Shown piece by piece: positions 6,841-11,745 of a DNA stretch of 11,745 nucleotides. The stretch is taken from the NCBI GenBank assembly GCA_948960675.1, contig CARDPF010000078.1, positions 1 through 11,745 on the forward strand, written 5' to 3'. A program made the translations under genes and the position numbers. The notes beneath the pieces were generated by a model. The model was not told the origin of the DNA. It searched no databases and worked only from the letters and a program-made list of their open reading frames with translations. How positions within the stretch are numbered: the stretch's first letter is position 1; each line of letters begins with the position of its first letter. The stretch comes from an uncultured Eisenbergiella sp. GTDB lineage: Bacteria; Bacillota; Clostridia; Lachnospirales; Lachnospiraceae.

Positions 6841-8028
6841 TCACTTTACAAGCGCATATGTCTGTCTTGCAATTGCCAGTTCCTCGTTGGTCGGAATCAC
6901 AAAAACTTTTGTCCGGGATTTGGGCGTTGTAATGACAATCTCCCCACCGCGCTTACGGTTTGCCTCCTCGTCCAGCGTAATACCTAAGTAGCCCAGATAC
7001 GTATTGCAAATCTTATCGCGCATAAACGCGCTGTTCTCCCCAACCCCGGCAGTGAAGCAGATCGCATCCACCCCATTCATGGCGGCCACATACGCGCCGA
7101 TATATTTTGCCGTGCGCAGCGCAAACACTCCCAAGGCCCTCTCCCCTTTTTCCAAACCGTTCTCCAAATCACGGAAATCGGAGGAGAACCCACCGGAAAG
7201 CCCCAACACACCGGATTCCTTGTTCAAAATGTTTATGATTTCGCCGATGGACTTTCCTTCCTTATTGGCGATAAACCCTAAAATGGATGGATCCAGGTCA
7301 CCGCTCCTGGTGCCCATGGCCAATCCCTCCAGAGGCGTCATCCCCATGGAAGTGTCCACACATTTGCCGTATTTTACGGCTGATACAGATGCACCGTTTC
7401 CCAGATGGCAAACGATGATTTTCAGGCTTTCATACGGTTTGCCAAGAAGCTGCGCCGCCCTGTGGGACACGTAGTCATGGCTCGTTCCGTGAAATCCGTA
7501 TTTCCTGATTTTATATTGTTCATAGTAGCGGTAAGGAATCGCGTACAGGTACGCCTCTTCGGGAAGCGTCTGATGGAATGCCGTATCAAATACCGCTGCC
7601 ATGGGCACACCGGGCAGCAGCGCCTCACACGCCTCCACCCCGATTAAATTTGCCGGATTATGAAGAGGCGCCAACTCACTGCACGCCGCGATGGCTTCCT
7701 TGACCTCTTTCGTAATCAGGCAGGCCTTGGAAAACGCTTCCCCGCCATGCACAATCCGGTGTCCCACCGCCCCGATCATGGAAAGATCCCTGACCACACC
7801 GGTCTCTCGGTCAGTCAGGGCATCCAATACCAGTGAAACCGCCTCCCGGTGATTGCCCATGGGAACCTGTCTGCTCCATTTCTTGTGACCCGCAGCCGAA
7901 AACGTGATCTGGCTGCCGCCGATACCAATTCTCTCACATAATCCTTTCGCTGTCAATTCCTCAGTTTGCGCATCTATAAGTTGGAATTTCAGGGAGGAAC
8001 TTCCACAGTTTATTACCAATATATGCAT
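6841..8028 (-). CDS. ackA: Acetate kinase
   Basis: This is a full-length 395-residue acetate kinase, the normal size for the family. It catalyses acetyl phosphate + ADP to acetate + ATP, the energy-yielding last step of acetate fermentation, in the cytosol. The ASKHA fold signatures are all present: N7 in VINCGSSSLKF, R91 in GHRIVHGG, D148 in FDTAFH, H180 in YGFHGTSHDYV, the phosphate loop HLGNGAS, R241 in GTRSGDLDP, GVGENS near 329, and E382/E383 in PTNEE. The numbers coincide with the well-studied Methanosarcina enzyme. The start ATG 8028 has GGAGG about 7 nt upstream. It follows pta by 133 nt with no obvious terminator between them, so co-transcription from the pta promoter is likely. Nothing looks degraded. 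Confidence 0.97.
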   Translation of the reverse strand: MHILVINCGSSSLKFQLIDAQTEELTAKGLCERIGIGGSQITFSAAGHKKWSRQVPMGNHREAVSLVLDALTDRETGVVRDLSMIGAVGHRIVHGGEAFSKACLITKEVKEAIAACSELAPLHNPANLIGVEACEALLPGVPMAAVFDTAFHQTLPEEAYLYAIPYRYYEQYKIRKYGFHGTSHDYVSHRAAQLLGKPYESLKIIVCHLGNGASVSAVKYGKCVDTSMGMTPLEGLAMGTRSGDLDPSILGFIANKEGKSIGEIINILNKESGVLGLSGGFSSDFRDLENGLEKGERALGVFALRTAKYIGAYVAAMNGVDAICFTAGVGENSAFMRDKICNTYLGYLGITLDEEANRKRGGEIVITTPKSRTKVFVIPTNEELAIARQTYALVK

Positions 8029-8161
8029 GTATCACCCTCCGTCCGTAACACTTCAACCCAAACAGTACAGGCCCATCCGCCCTATTTAGGCATTCCCCGC
8101 CAAAATTGCTGCGCGTACAGACCGTTATCCCTGCCTGAACCCTTGTCCCACAAACCAAGCG

Positions 8162-9163
8162 CTACATCAACTGCGCCTGCACAGCGGTCAGGGCTACTAC
8201 ACCCACGATATCCTCCCAGGAACACCCCCTGGAAAGATCGTTGACCGGCTTTGCGATTCCCTGCAGCATCGGGCCGTATGCCTCCGCTTTGGCCAACCTC
8301 TGTACCAGCTTATAGCCAATGTTGCCACAGTCCAAATTGGGGAAAATCAGCACGTTTGCCTTCCCCCCCACTTCACTGCCGGGCGCCTTGGACTTTGCTA
8401 CGCTGGGCACAATGGCCGCATCGGTCTGCAGTTCCCCGTCCAGCGTCAGGGATGGATATTGTTCATGTGCAATCTGCACGGCTTGCGCCACCTTATCGAC
8501 CAGGGGATGCTTGGCACTGCCTTTGGTGGAATGGGAAAGCATGGCGATAATCGGCTTGGCTCCCACCAACGTCTTAAAACTCTTGGCACTGGTATCTGCA
8601 ATCGCCGCCAGTTCTTCCGCACTGGGATCCTGGTTCAGTCCGCAGTCTGCAAACAAAAACGTACCGTTCTCCCCAAACTCACAATTGGGAACATCCATGA
8701 TAAAGAAGCCGGACACCAGCTTCACGCCCGGCGCAGTCTTTAAAATCTGCAGGGCGGGACGCAGGGTATCCGCCGTCGCGTGACAGGCGCCCGCCACCAT
8801 ACCGTCTGCATCGTTGGCCTTGACCATCACCACGCCAAAGGTCAGGCTGTCGCTAAGCAGGATCTCCCGCGCCTTCTCCGGTGTCATCCCCTTGTTTTTC
8901 CTCGTCTCGTAAAGAAGTTCCACGTACTCTTCCAGCTTATCATAATGGTTGGGATCCACCACGGTCACCCCGTCAAGATCCAGTTCCAGCCAGCCGGCGC
9001 CGTCCATGATCTTCTCCTCATTGCCGATCATGACAATATCCGCAATCTTCTCCTCCAAAATATGCGCCGCCGCAATCAACGTCCTTCTGTCATTGGTCTC
9101 CGGCAGCACGATGGTCTTTTTGTCGATCCTTGCCTTTTCCTTGATAATATCAATGTAAGACAT
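8162..9163 (-). CDS. pta: Phosphate acetyltransferase
   Basis: This is a 333-residue short-form Pta: the catalytic PTA_PTB domain only, without the N-terminal regulatory domains of the enterobacterial enzyme. It converts acetyl-CoA + phosphate to acetyl phosphate + CoA, feeding AckA. Recognisable blocks are VLPETNDRRTLIAA (about 19-32), DGMVAGACHATADTLRPAL, SGFFIMDVPN, FADCGLNQDPSAEELA, AMLSHSTKGSAKHP, DGELQTDAAIVP and the C-terminal VLIFPNLDCGNIGYKLVQRL. ATG 9163 is the start, since AAGGAG lies 8 nt before it. The GTG at 9172 sits directly against that ribosome site and could not use it. The stop TAG lies at 8164-8162. The gene is preceded by a strong extended -10 promoter. Confidence 0.97.
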   Translation of the reverse strand: MSYIDIIKEKARIDKKTIVLPETNDRRTLIAAAHILEEKIADIVMIGNEEKIMDGAGWLELDLDGVTVVDPNHYDKLEEYVELLYETRKNKGMTPEKAREILLSDSLTFGVVMVKANDADGMVAGACHATADTLRPALQILKTAPGVKLVSGFFIMDVPNCEFGENGTFLFADCGLNQDPSAEELAAIADTSAKSFKTLVGAKPIIAMLSHSTKGSAKHPLVDKVAQAVQIAHEQYPSLTLDGELQTDAAIVPSVAKSKAPGSEVGGKANVLIFPNLDCGNIGYKLVQRLAKAEAYGPMLQGIAKPVNDLSRGCSWEDIVGVVALTAVQAQLM

Positions 9164-9204
9164 CCCCTTCACTCCTTTCCGCCTATCTTCCCTATTTAAT
9201 TTAA

Positions 9205-9232
9205 ATTATAGCATTTTCCTGCCGATAGACAA
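9205..9232 (-). promoter_or_regulatory. Promoter of pta-ackA
   Basis: On the minus strand, TTGTCT (9232-9227) stands 16 nt before a perfect TATAAT (9210-9205). That -10 is preceded by TGC, giving an extended -10 element. Transcription would begin near 9198, leaving a 5' leader of about 35 nt before the pta ATG. Confidence 0.8.
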
Positions 9233-9256
9233 GGCATTTTTTTAATTCTTGTCCGG

Positions 9257-9307
9257 AACATTCGTTATTATTCACAGCCCTTATGGCCGCTCATAGTAAC
9301 GAACGTT
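9257..9307. repeat. Imperfect palindrome 1 between the HEPN gene and pta
   Basis: AACATTCGTTATTAT (9257-9271) pairs with ATAGTAACGAACGTT (9293-9307). There is one mismatch and one G-T pair over 15 positions, with the exact core TTCGTTA/TAACGAA, around a 21-nt loop. No U-tract follows on either strand. It lies upstream of the pta promoter and may be part of a dispersed repeat together with palindrome 2. Confidence 0.55.
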
Positions 9308-9320
9308 TTGCCCTGTTTTG

Positions 9321-9360
9321 GCATCCGCCCATTAAAATCGCTGCGCAATGGGGCGGATGC
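9321..9360. repeat. Palindrome 2 between the HEPN gene and pta
   Basis: GCATCCGCCC (9321-9330) and GGGCGGATGC (9351-9360) pair perfectly over 10 bp. Three more pairs (ATT/AAT) follow after a one-base bulge. The hairpin begins 35 nt past the HEPN stop codon. The minus-strand flank CAAAACAGGGC is not U-rich, so a classical terminator is not supported. The loop contains AAAATCGCTGCGC, close to AAAATTGCTGCGC in the pta-ackA gap (8102-8114). Confidence 0.6.
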
Positions 9361-9394
9361 TTGCCTCCGCTACGTTTTCACACAGTCTGCTGCT

Positions 9395-9907
9395 TTATAG
9401 CTTTTTCCGAAACATAATATAGTAGCAGTTGAGGCAAAAATCATTGCATTCCCTTTTTTCGTGCGGTAAACACTCCAGCAGCTTGCTTTTTGTCTTGGGA
9501 TTTTGCAGTTCTTCCCGCAAATTATCCCGAATACCGTTGATGTCCAAAAAAACGCCGATTTCCTTCATCGCCTGATCGAGTTTACGCTTCTCTACAAGAA
9601 AATCCATGTCATAGCGGGCTTGCGCCTCCCACTCCCCAAGCATTTCTGAATGGTCGTCAACCCAGTCGGTTATAATAAGGTTTGCCCCATGATCGGATAT
9701 CATTTTCACCAGTTTTGATATCTTATGGGTATTCGGAACCGTTACCCCCACACACTCCAAAGCGCCTTTTAGTACCTTTTCAACCGCCTGCTGCAAATGG
9801 TATGCCGCATTATTCAATATCAATTCATCATAAAAAGAGCTTTTCCAAATCATTGCCGCTGTTTCATAATCCATCTTTGCACTTCTGAATAACCGGATAT
9901 CACACAT
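9395..9907 (-). CDS. HEPN domain protein of an MNT-HEPN pair, with a Cys-rich tail
   Basis: The protein has 170 residues. The HEPN fold is recognisable from LNNAAYHLQQAVEKVLKGAL (31-50), PNTHKISKLV (58-67) and WEAQARYDMDF (93-103), the last matching the family's usual ARYP block. No R-X4-6-H sequence, the RNase signature of HepT-type toxins, occurs anywhere. RNase activity is therefore not supported, and a binding or scaffold role is possible. After the HEPN part, the tail carries C146, H149, C154, C158 and C161 (CX2HX4CX3CX2C), a spacing that could bind a metal. The start is ATG 9907, with AAAGGA 6 nt upstream; a TTG at 9922 is less likely. It overlaps the nucleotidyltransferase stop by 8 nt, so the genes are translationally coupled. 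Such pairs usually form toxin-antitoxin or phage-defence modules. Confidence 0.82.
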   Translation of the reverse strand: MCDIRLFRSAKMDYETAAMIWKSSFYDELILNNAAYHLQQAVEKVLKGALECVGVTVPNTHKISKLVKMISDHGANLIITDWVDDHSEMLGEWEAQARYDMDFLVEKRKLDQAMKEIGVFLDINGIRDNLREELQNPKTKSKLLECLPHEKRECNDFCLNCYYIMFRKKL

Positions 9908-10256
9908 CTTCTTTCCTTTCAAAAAGTAATAAACCCGTCCGTTCTATTTTTTGATATAACGGATTATCTGCCCTAAGGTTTGTTATAATATCAATTTCAC
10001 AATCCAAATCCGGAAGATACCTCAACTTTTGGGCGGGGTCATATTTTTCAATATAGAGATCAATATCACTGTTGCTGCTACACCGAAATTCCAATGAACT
10101 GCCAAATAATATCATTCTGCAAATATTCGGATCCTTTTCCAATTCTCGGACCAGCTTTTCTATCCTTCCCTGCATCAGCGGGTGTATACGATTCGCATTT
10201 TGTAAAGCTACCCCTTCCATTACCGGAAAATCCCACATATTCTCCATCTGGTTCAT
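9900..10256 (-). CDS. MNT-type minimal nucleotidyltransferase
   Basis: This 118-residue protein has the polymerase-beta-like minimal nucleotidyltransferase signature. G52-S53 in LFGSSLEF is followed by D64 and D66 in SDIDLYIE, and the third carboxylate is D89 in EIDIIT. All catalytic positions appear intact. In characterised MntA-HepT pairs the MNT enzyme adds nucleotides to its HEPN partner and neutralises it. That mechanism is inferred here, because the partner lacks the usual toxin motif. The N-terminal stretch of about 45 residues, before the beta strand leading to GS, is slightly long for the family. The start ATG 10256 has AGGAGG 5 nt upstream, an excellent site. It is the first gene of a two-gene operon under a recognisable promoter at 10285-10313. 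A transferase acting on another target cannot be excluded. Confidence 0.85.
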   Translation of the reverse strand: MNQMENMWDFPVMEGVALQNANRIHPLMQGRIEKLVRELEKDPNICRMILFGSSLEFRCSSNSDIDLYIEKYDPAQKLRYLPDLDCEIDIITNLRADNPLYQKIERTGLLLFERKEDV

Positions 10257-10284
10257 AGCACCCTCCTACTTCCCCCACTCCTAC

Positions 10285-10313
10285 AGTATAAATAATCCAC
10301 CACCAAAATACAA
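10285..10313 (-). promoter_or_regulatory. Promoter of the MNT-HEPN operon
   Basis: On the minus strand, TTGTAT (10313-10308), a 17-nt spacer and TATACT (10290-10285) form a good sigma-70 type promoter. It lies about 29 nt ahead of the MNT start codon. The left copy of the 9-bp direct repeat is 20 nt further upstream, so the palindromic insertion sits just behind this promoter. Confidence 0.65.
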
Positions 10314-10333
10314 CCACTTTCGCACTACGGCCC

Positions 10334-10342
10334 AAGGTTTCG
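10334..10342. repeat. Left 9-bp direct repeat (putative target-site duplication)
   Basis: AAGGTTTCG here is identical to 10680-10688. The two copies exactly abut the outer ends of the terminal inverted repeats of the palindromic element, as a target-site duplication should. Confidence 0.7.
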
Positions 10343-10354
10343 CACGGAAATCGT

Positions 10355-10384
10355 GTAACAGTTCAGACAAGTCTGACCTGTTAC
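10355..10384. repeat. 30-bp palindrome near the left end of the element
   Basis: GTAACAGTTCAGAC (10355-10368) and GTCTGACCTGTTAC (10371-10384) are inverted copies with one mismatch, separated by AA. It could be a hairpin in RNA or a binding site for a dimeric protein such as a transposase. It has no counterpart at the right end. Confidence 0.7.
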
Positions 10385-10392
10385 CGGAAACC

Positions 10393-10669
10393 AATTTTGC
10401 GGGAGGGGACTTCCCGGCAGCCCACAGGGGACGCATAGCCATTACAGGCTTGCAAGGCTTGCGGACGGGAAATTCCCCCAGAAAGCAGGCGTTCCTAAAC
10501 ACAACAGGGCACAAAAAACGCACTGCGTTTGTACGGTTTTGCGCCCTGTTGCAGGGACAGCCTGCTTTTTGGGGGGATTTCTCCGTCCGCAAGCCAGCAG
10601 CCTGTAATGGCTATGCGTCCCCTGTGGGCTGCCGGGAAGTCGTCCCTGCCTCTCCCCTCCCGCAAAATT
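10393..10669. repeat. 277-bp long imperfect inverted repeat
   Basis: The outer arms AATTTTGCGGGAGGGG (10393-10408) and its complement (10654-10669) match over 16 nt. A 42-nt perfect block follows (10409-10450 against 10599-10640), with about 13 extra bases in the right arm between these two blocks. GGCTTGCGGACGG (10456-10468) matches 10583-10595, then come imperfect blocks around GCAGGC/GCCTGC. The apex is AACAGGGC (10503-10510) with GCCCTGTT (10543-10550), enclosing AAACGCA-C-TGCGTTT (10516-10530). A transcript of either strand would fold into one hairpin of about 120 paired bases. No U-tract follows on either side. Confidence 0.9.
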
Positions 10670-10679
10670 AATTCCCGTG

Positions 10680-10688
10680 AAGGTTTCG
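10680..10688. repeat. Right 9-bp direct repeat (putative target-site duplication)
   Basis: AAGGTTTCG is identical to 10334-10342. It ends one base before the -35 element of the tmcAL promoter. Confidence 0.7.
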
Positions 10689-10689
10689 T

Positions 10690-10718
10690 TTGAACTGTAC
10701 AGAAAACTATGCTATGCT
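10690..10718 (+). promoter_or_regulatory. Promoter of tmcAL
   Basis: TTGAAC (10690-10695), a 17-nt spacer and TATGCT (10713-10718) form the promoter. The -10 is preceded by TGC, giving an extended -10. Transcription would begin near 10725, leaving a leader of about 40 nt. The element's right flank touches this -35, so upstream activator or UP-element sequences would now come from the insertion. Confidence 0.6.
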
Positions 10719-10745
10719 GATAGCAGGTTTTGGTACTTTCATAGT

Positions 10746-10751
10746 AAGGAG
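10746..10751 (+). promoter_or_regulatory. Ribosome binding site of tmcAL with long spacing
   Basis: AAGGAG lies 13 nt before the tmcAL ATG (10765), longer than the usual 5-9 nt. No in-frame start codon lies closer to it. The ATG at 10752 next to it is in another frame. Confidence 0.5.
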
Positions 10752-10764
10752 ATGCCGGATATAC

Positions 10765-11745
10765 ATGAAAACCACAGGAATCATCGCCGAGTACAATCCC
10801 TTCCATAACGGACACCAATTTCATTTGGAGCAGGCCCGCAGACAAACCGGGGCCGATTATATCGTCGCCATAATGAGCGGGGATTTTGTCCAGCGGGGAA
10901 CCCCGGCGGTCACAGACAAGCACCTGCGCGCAAAAGCCGCGCTTCTTGGGGGGGCAGACCTTGTTCTGGAACTCCCCGTATTTTTTGCCACCGGCAGCGC
11001 AGGGGATTTCTCGGCAGGTGCGGTTTCCCTGCTAGACAAGCTTGGCGTCGTAGACGCCCTCTGCTTTGGCAGCGAATCCGGCACGGCATCCGCCTTCCGG
11101 CAGGCCGCCGCTTTTCTTGCGGATGAACCGGAAGAATTTTCATCCGCCCTGAAAAGCAATCTGCGGCGTGGCTATTCCTTCCCCTTATCCCGTTCCATGG
11201 CCCTGCAAAGCTGCCTTTCTGCCTCCGCTTCCTGCAACCAACCAACAGGCGGCACGGCAGAAGCTTTCCCCGATATCCTATTGGCGGATCTTTTCGCAGC
11301 GCCGAACAATATTCTGGGCGTTGCCTATTGTACCGCGCTGCACAAAAGAAACAGCACGATCACTCCCGTCGCAATCCGGCGCAAAGGGGACGGCTACCAT
11401 GCCGACACCCTCCCTGCCAAAACCGGTTGCAATCTTCCCTTTCCCTCGGCGCAGGCCATCCGCCGCACCCTGCAGAACATGCAGGAGCGTCCGGACGCTT
11501 CCGCTTTTTTGGCTTATCTGCCAAAAAATCTGTTTCCCCTCTGGGAAAACGTCCTTTTGCAGAATGCGTTTTTATTTCCGGAGGACTTTACCAAAGAACT
11601 GCGCTGCCGCCTCCTTCTGGAAGAAAAAGACGGCTTTACCCGCTATGCGGACGTTCCCAAGTCCCTGTCCGACAAGCTTTACAAAAACTGCCTGTCCTTT
11701 ACCGACTGGGAGTCCCTGTGCCATACGCTCAAATCCAAAGAACTG
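10765..11745 (+). CDS. tmcAL: tRNA(Met) cytidine acetate ligase (TmcAL/YlbM), 3' end outside window
   Basis: The first 327 codons are present with no stop; the family is about 400 residues long, so about a fifth is missing. The N-terminus MKTTGIIAEYNPFHNGHQFHL carries the nucleotidyltransferase HXGH motif (H14, H17), followed by MSGDFVQRGTPAV (37-49), a hallmark of the YlbM group. Later family blocks are AKAALLGGADLVLELPVFFATGSAGDFS, LCFGSESG, PNNILGVAY and SAQAIRR. The enzyme activates acetate with ATP to acetyl-AMP and forms N4-acetylcytidine at the wobble position 34 of elongator tRNA-Met, in the cytosol. It is transcribed away from pta-ackA, which makes its substrate, acetate. Its start has a distant ribosome site (10746-10751) and the promoter abuts the palindromic insertion. 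Earlier annotations often call this family a plain nucleotidyltransferase. Confidence 0.93.
   Translation, partial: MKTTGIIAEYNPFHNGHQFHLEQARRQTGADYIVAIMSGDFVQRGTPAVTDKHLRAKAALLGGADLVLELPVFFATGSAGDFSAGAVSLLDKLGVVDALCFGSESGTASAFRQAAAFLADEPEEFSSALKSNLRRGYSFPLSRSMALQSCLSASASCNQPTGGTAEAFPDILLADLFAAPNNILGVAYCTALHKRNSTITPVAIRRKGDGYHADTLPAKTGCNLPFPSAQAIRRTLQNMQERPDASAFLAYLPKNLFPLWENVLLQNAFLFPEDFTKELRCRLLLEEKDGFTRYADVPKSLSDKLYKNCLSFTDWESLCHTLKSKEL

Larger units (their letters stand above)
10343..10679. mobile_element. MITE-like palindromic insertion, 337 bp, non-coding
   Basis: The ends are CACGGAAAT (10343-10351) and ATTCCCGTG (10671-10679), inverted repeats matching at 8 of 9 positions. Each is directly flanked by AAGGTTTCG, a 9-bp direct repeat. 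Inside are a 30-bp palindrome (10355-10384) and a 277-bp palindrome (10393-10669). No credible gene is present. Open frames that cross the arms exist only because the sequence is GC-rich, and they lack ribosome sites. Together these traits fit a miniature inverted-repeat element mobilised in trans by a transposase whose family I cannot name; 9-bp duplications occur in several insertion-sequence families. A second CGGAAA next to AATTTTGC at 10385 leaves a shorter left boundary possible, but the direct repeat supports 10343. This element accounts for most of the 508-bp gene-free gap at 10257-10764. Confidence 0.72.

Noticed and set aside
9164..9172. GTG at 9172 as the pta start
   Set aside because: It abuts AAGGA directly, leaving no spacing. 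ATG 9163 has AAGGAG at 8 nt.
9321..9360. Palindrome 2 as the intrinsic terminator of MNT-HEPN
   Set aside because: The stem is strong, but the minus-strand sequence after it is CAAAACAGGGC, with no U-tract.
10393..10669. Long palindrome as a bidirectional terminator
   Set aside because: Both nearby promoters point away from it and neither side has a T-run. The flanking direct repeats fit an insertion better.
10072..10671. Open frame of 199 codons on the plus strand (and minus-strand counterparts) across the palindrome
   Set aside because: It runs antisense through the MNT gene and then through both arms of the inverted repeat, has no ribosome site, and matches no protein family I know. It is open only because the DNA is GC-rich.
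1..11745. CRISPR arrays, tRNA or rRNA genes
   Set aside because: I saw no regularly spaced repeats and no cloverleaf or rRNA-like sequence on either strand.

Overview
The window looks like chromosomal DNA from a gut-type member of the Clostridia, most likely the family Lachnospiraceae. The basis is moderate GC, AGGAGG-type ribosome binding sites, a YesM/YesN-type two-component pair beside an LplB-type sugar permease, the pta-ackA acetate pair next to tmcAL (ylbM), and palindrome-rich intergenic DNA. Genus cannot be assigned by eye. Every gene lies on the minus strand except the last one, tmcAL.

Region 1 (1-4100, minus) is a sugar-uptake and sensing block. The window begins inside an LplB/UgpA-type ABC permease gene (only its first 84 codons are present). 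Upstream of it, reading in the same direction, is a tightly packed operon: a HisJ-type PHP phosphatase, a YesM-type sensor histidine kinase joined to it by an ATGA overlap, and a YesN-type response regulator overlapping the kinase. The regulator is broken by a frameshift in a short TA run between its receiver part and its AraC-type DNA-binding domain. A good intrinsic terminator separates this operon from the permease gene.

Region 2 (4200-9230, minus) is an acetyl-metabolism block. It runs pta, ackA, then an AlgI/DltB-like MBOAT acyltransferase and a membrane-anchored SGNH/GDSL protein. Pta and AckA convert acetyl-CoA to acetate with ATP gain. The MBOAT-SGNH pair is the usual architecture for O-acylating an extracellular glycan. 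The pta gene has a clear extended -10 promoter. The pta-tmcAL flank carries two consecutive palindromes.

Region 3 (9395-10256, minus) is a two-gene MNT nucleotidyltransferase / HEPN unit arranged like a toxin-antitoxin or abortive-infection module. The HEPN protein lacks the RNase RX4-6H motif and has a Cys/His-rich C-terminal tail.

Region 4 (10257-10764) contains no gene. It holds two divergent promoters with a 337-bp, gene-free, strongly palindromic insertion between them. The insertion has near-perfect 9-bp terminal inverted repeats, is flanked by an exact 9-bp direct repeat, and contains a 30-bp palindrome plus a 277-bp imperfect palindrome. I read it as a MITE-like element. It is the most striking structure in the window.

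Region 5 (10765-end, plus) is the first 327 codons of tmcAL, the acetate-dependent tRNA(Met) wobble-cytidine acetylation enzyme, facing away from the acetate genes.
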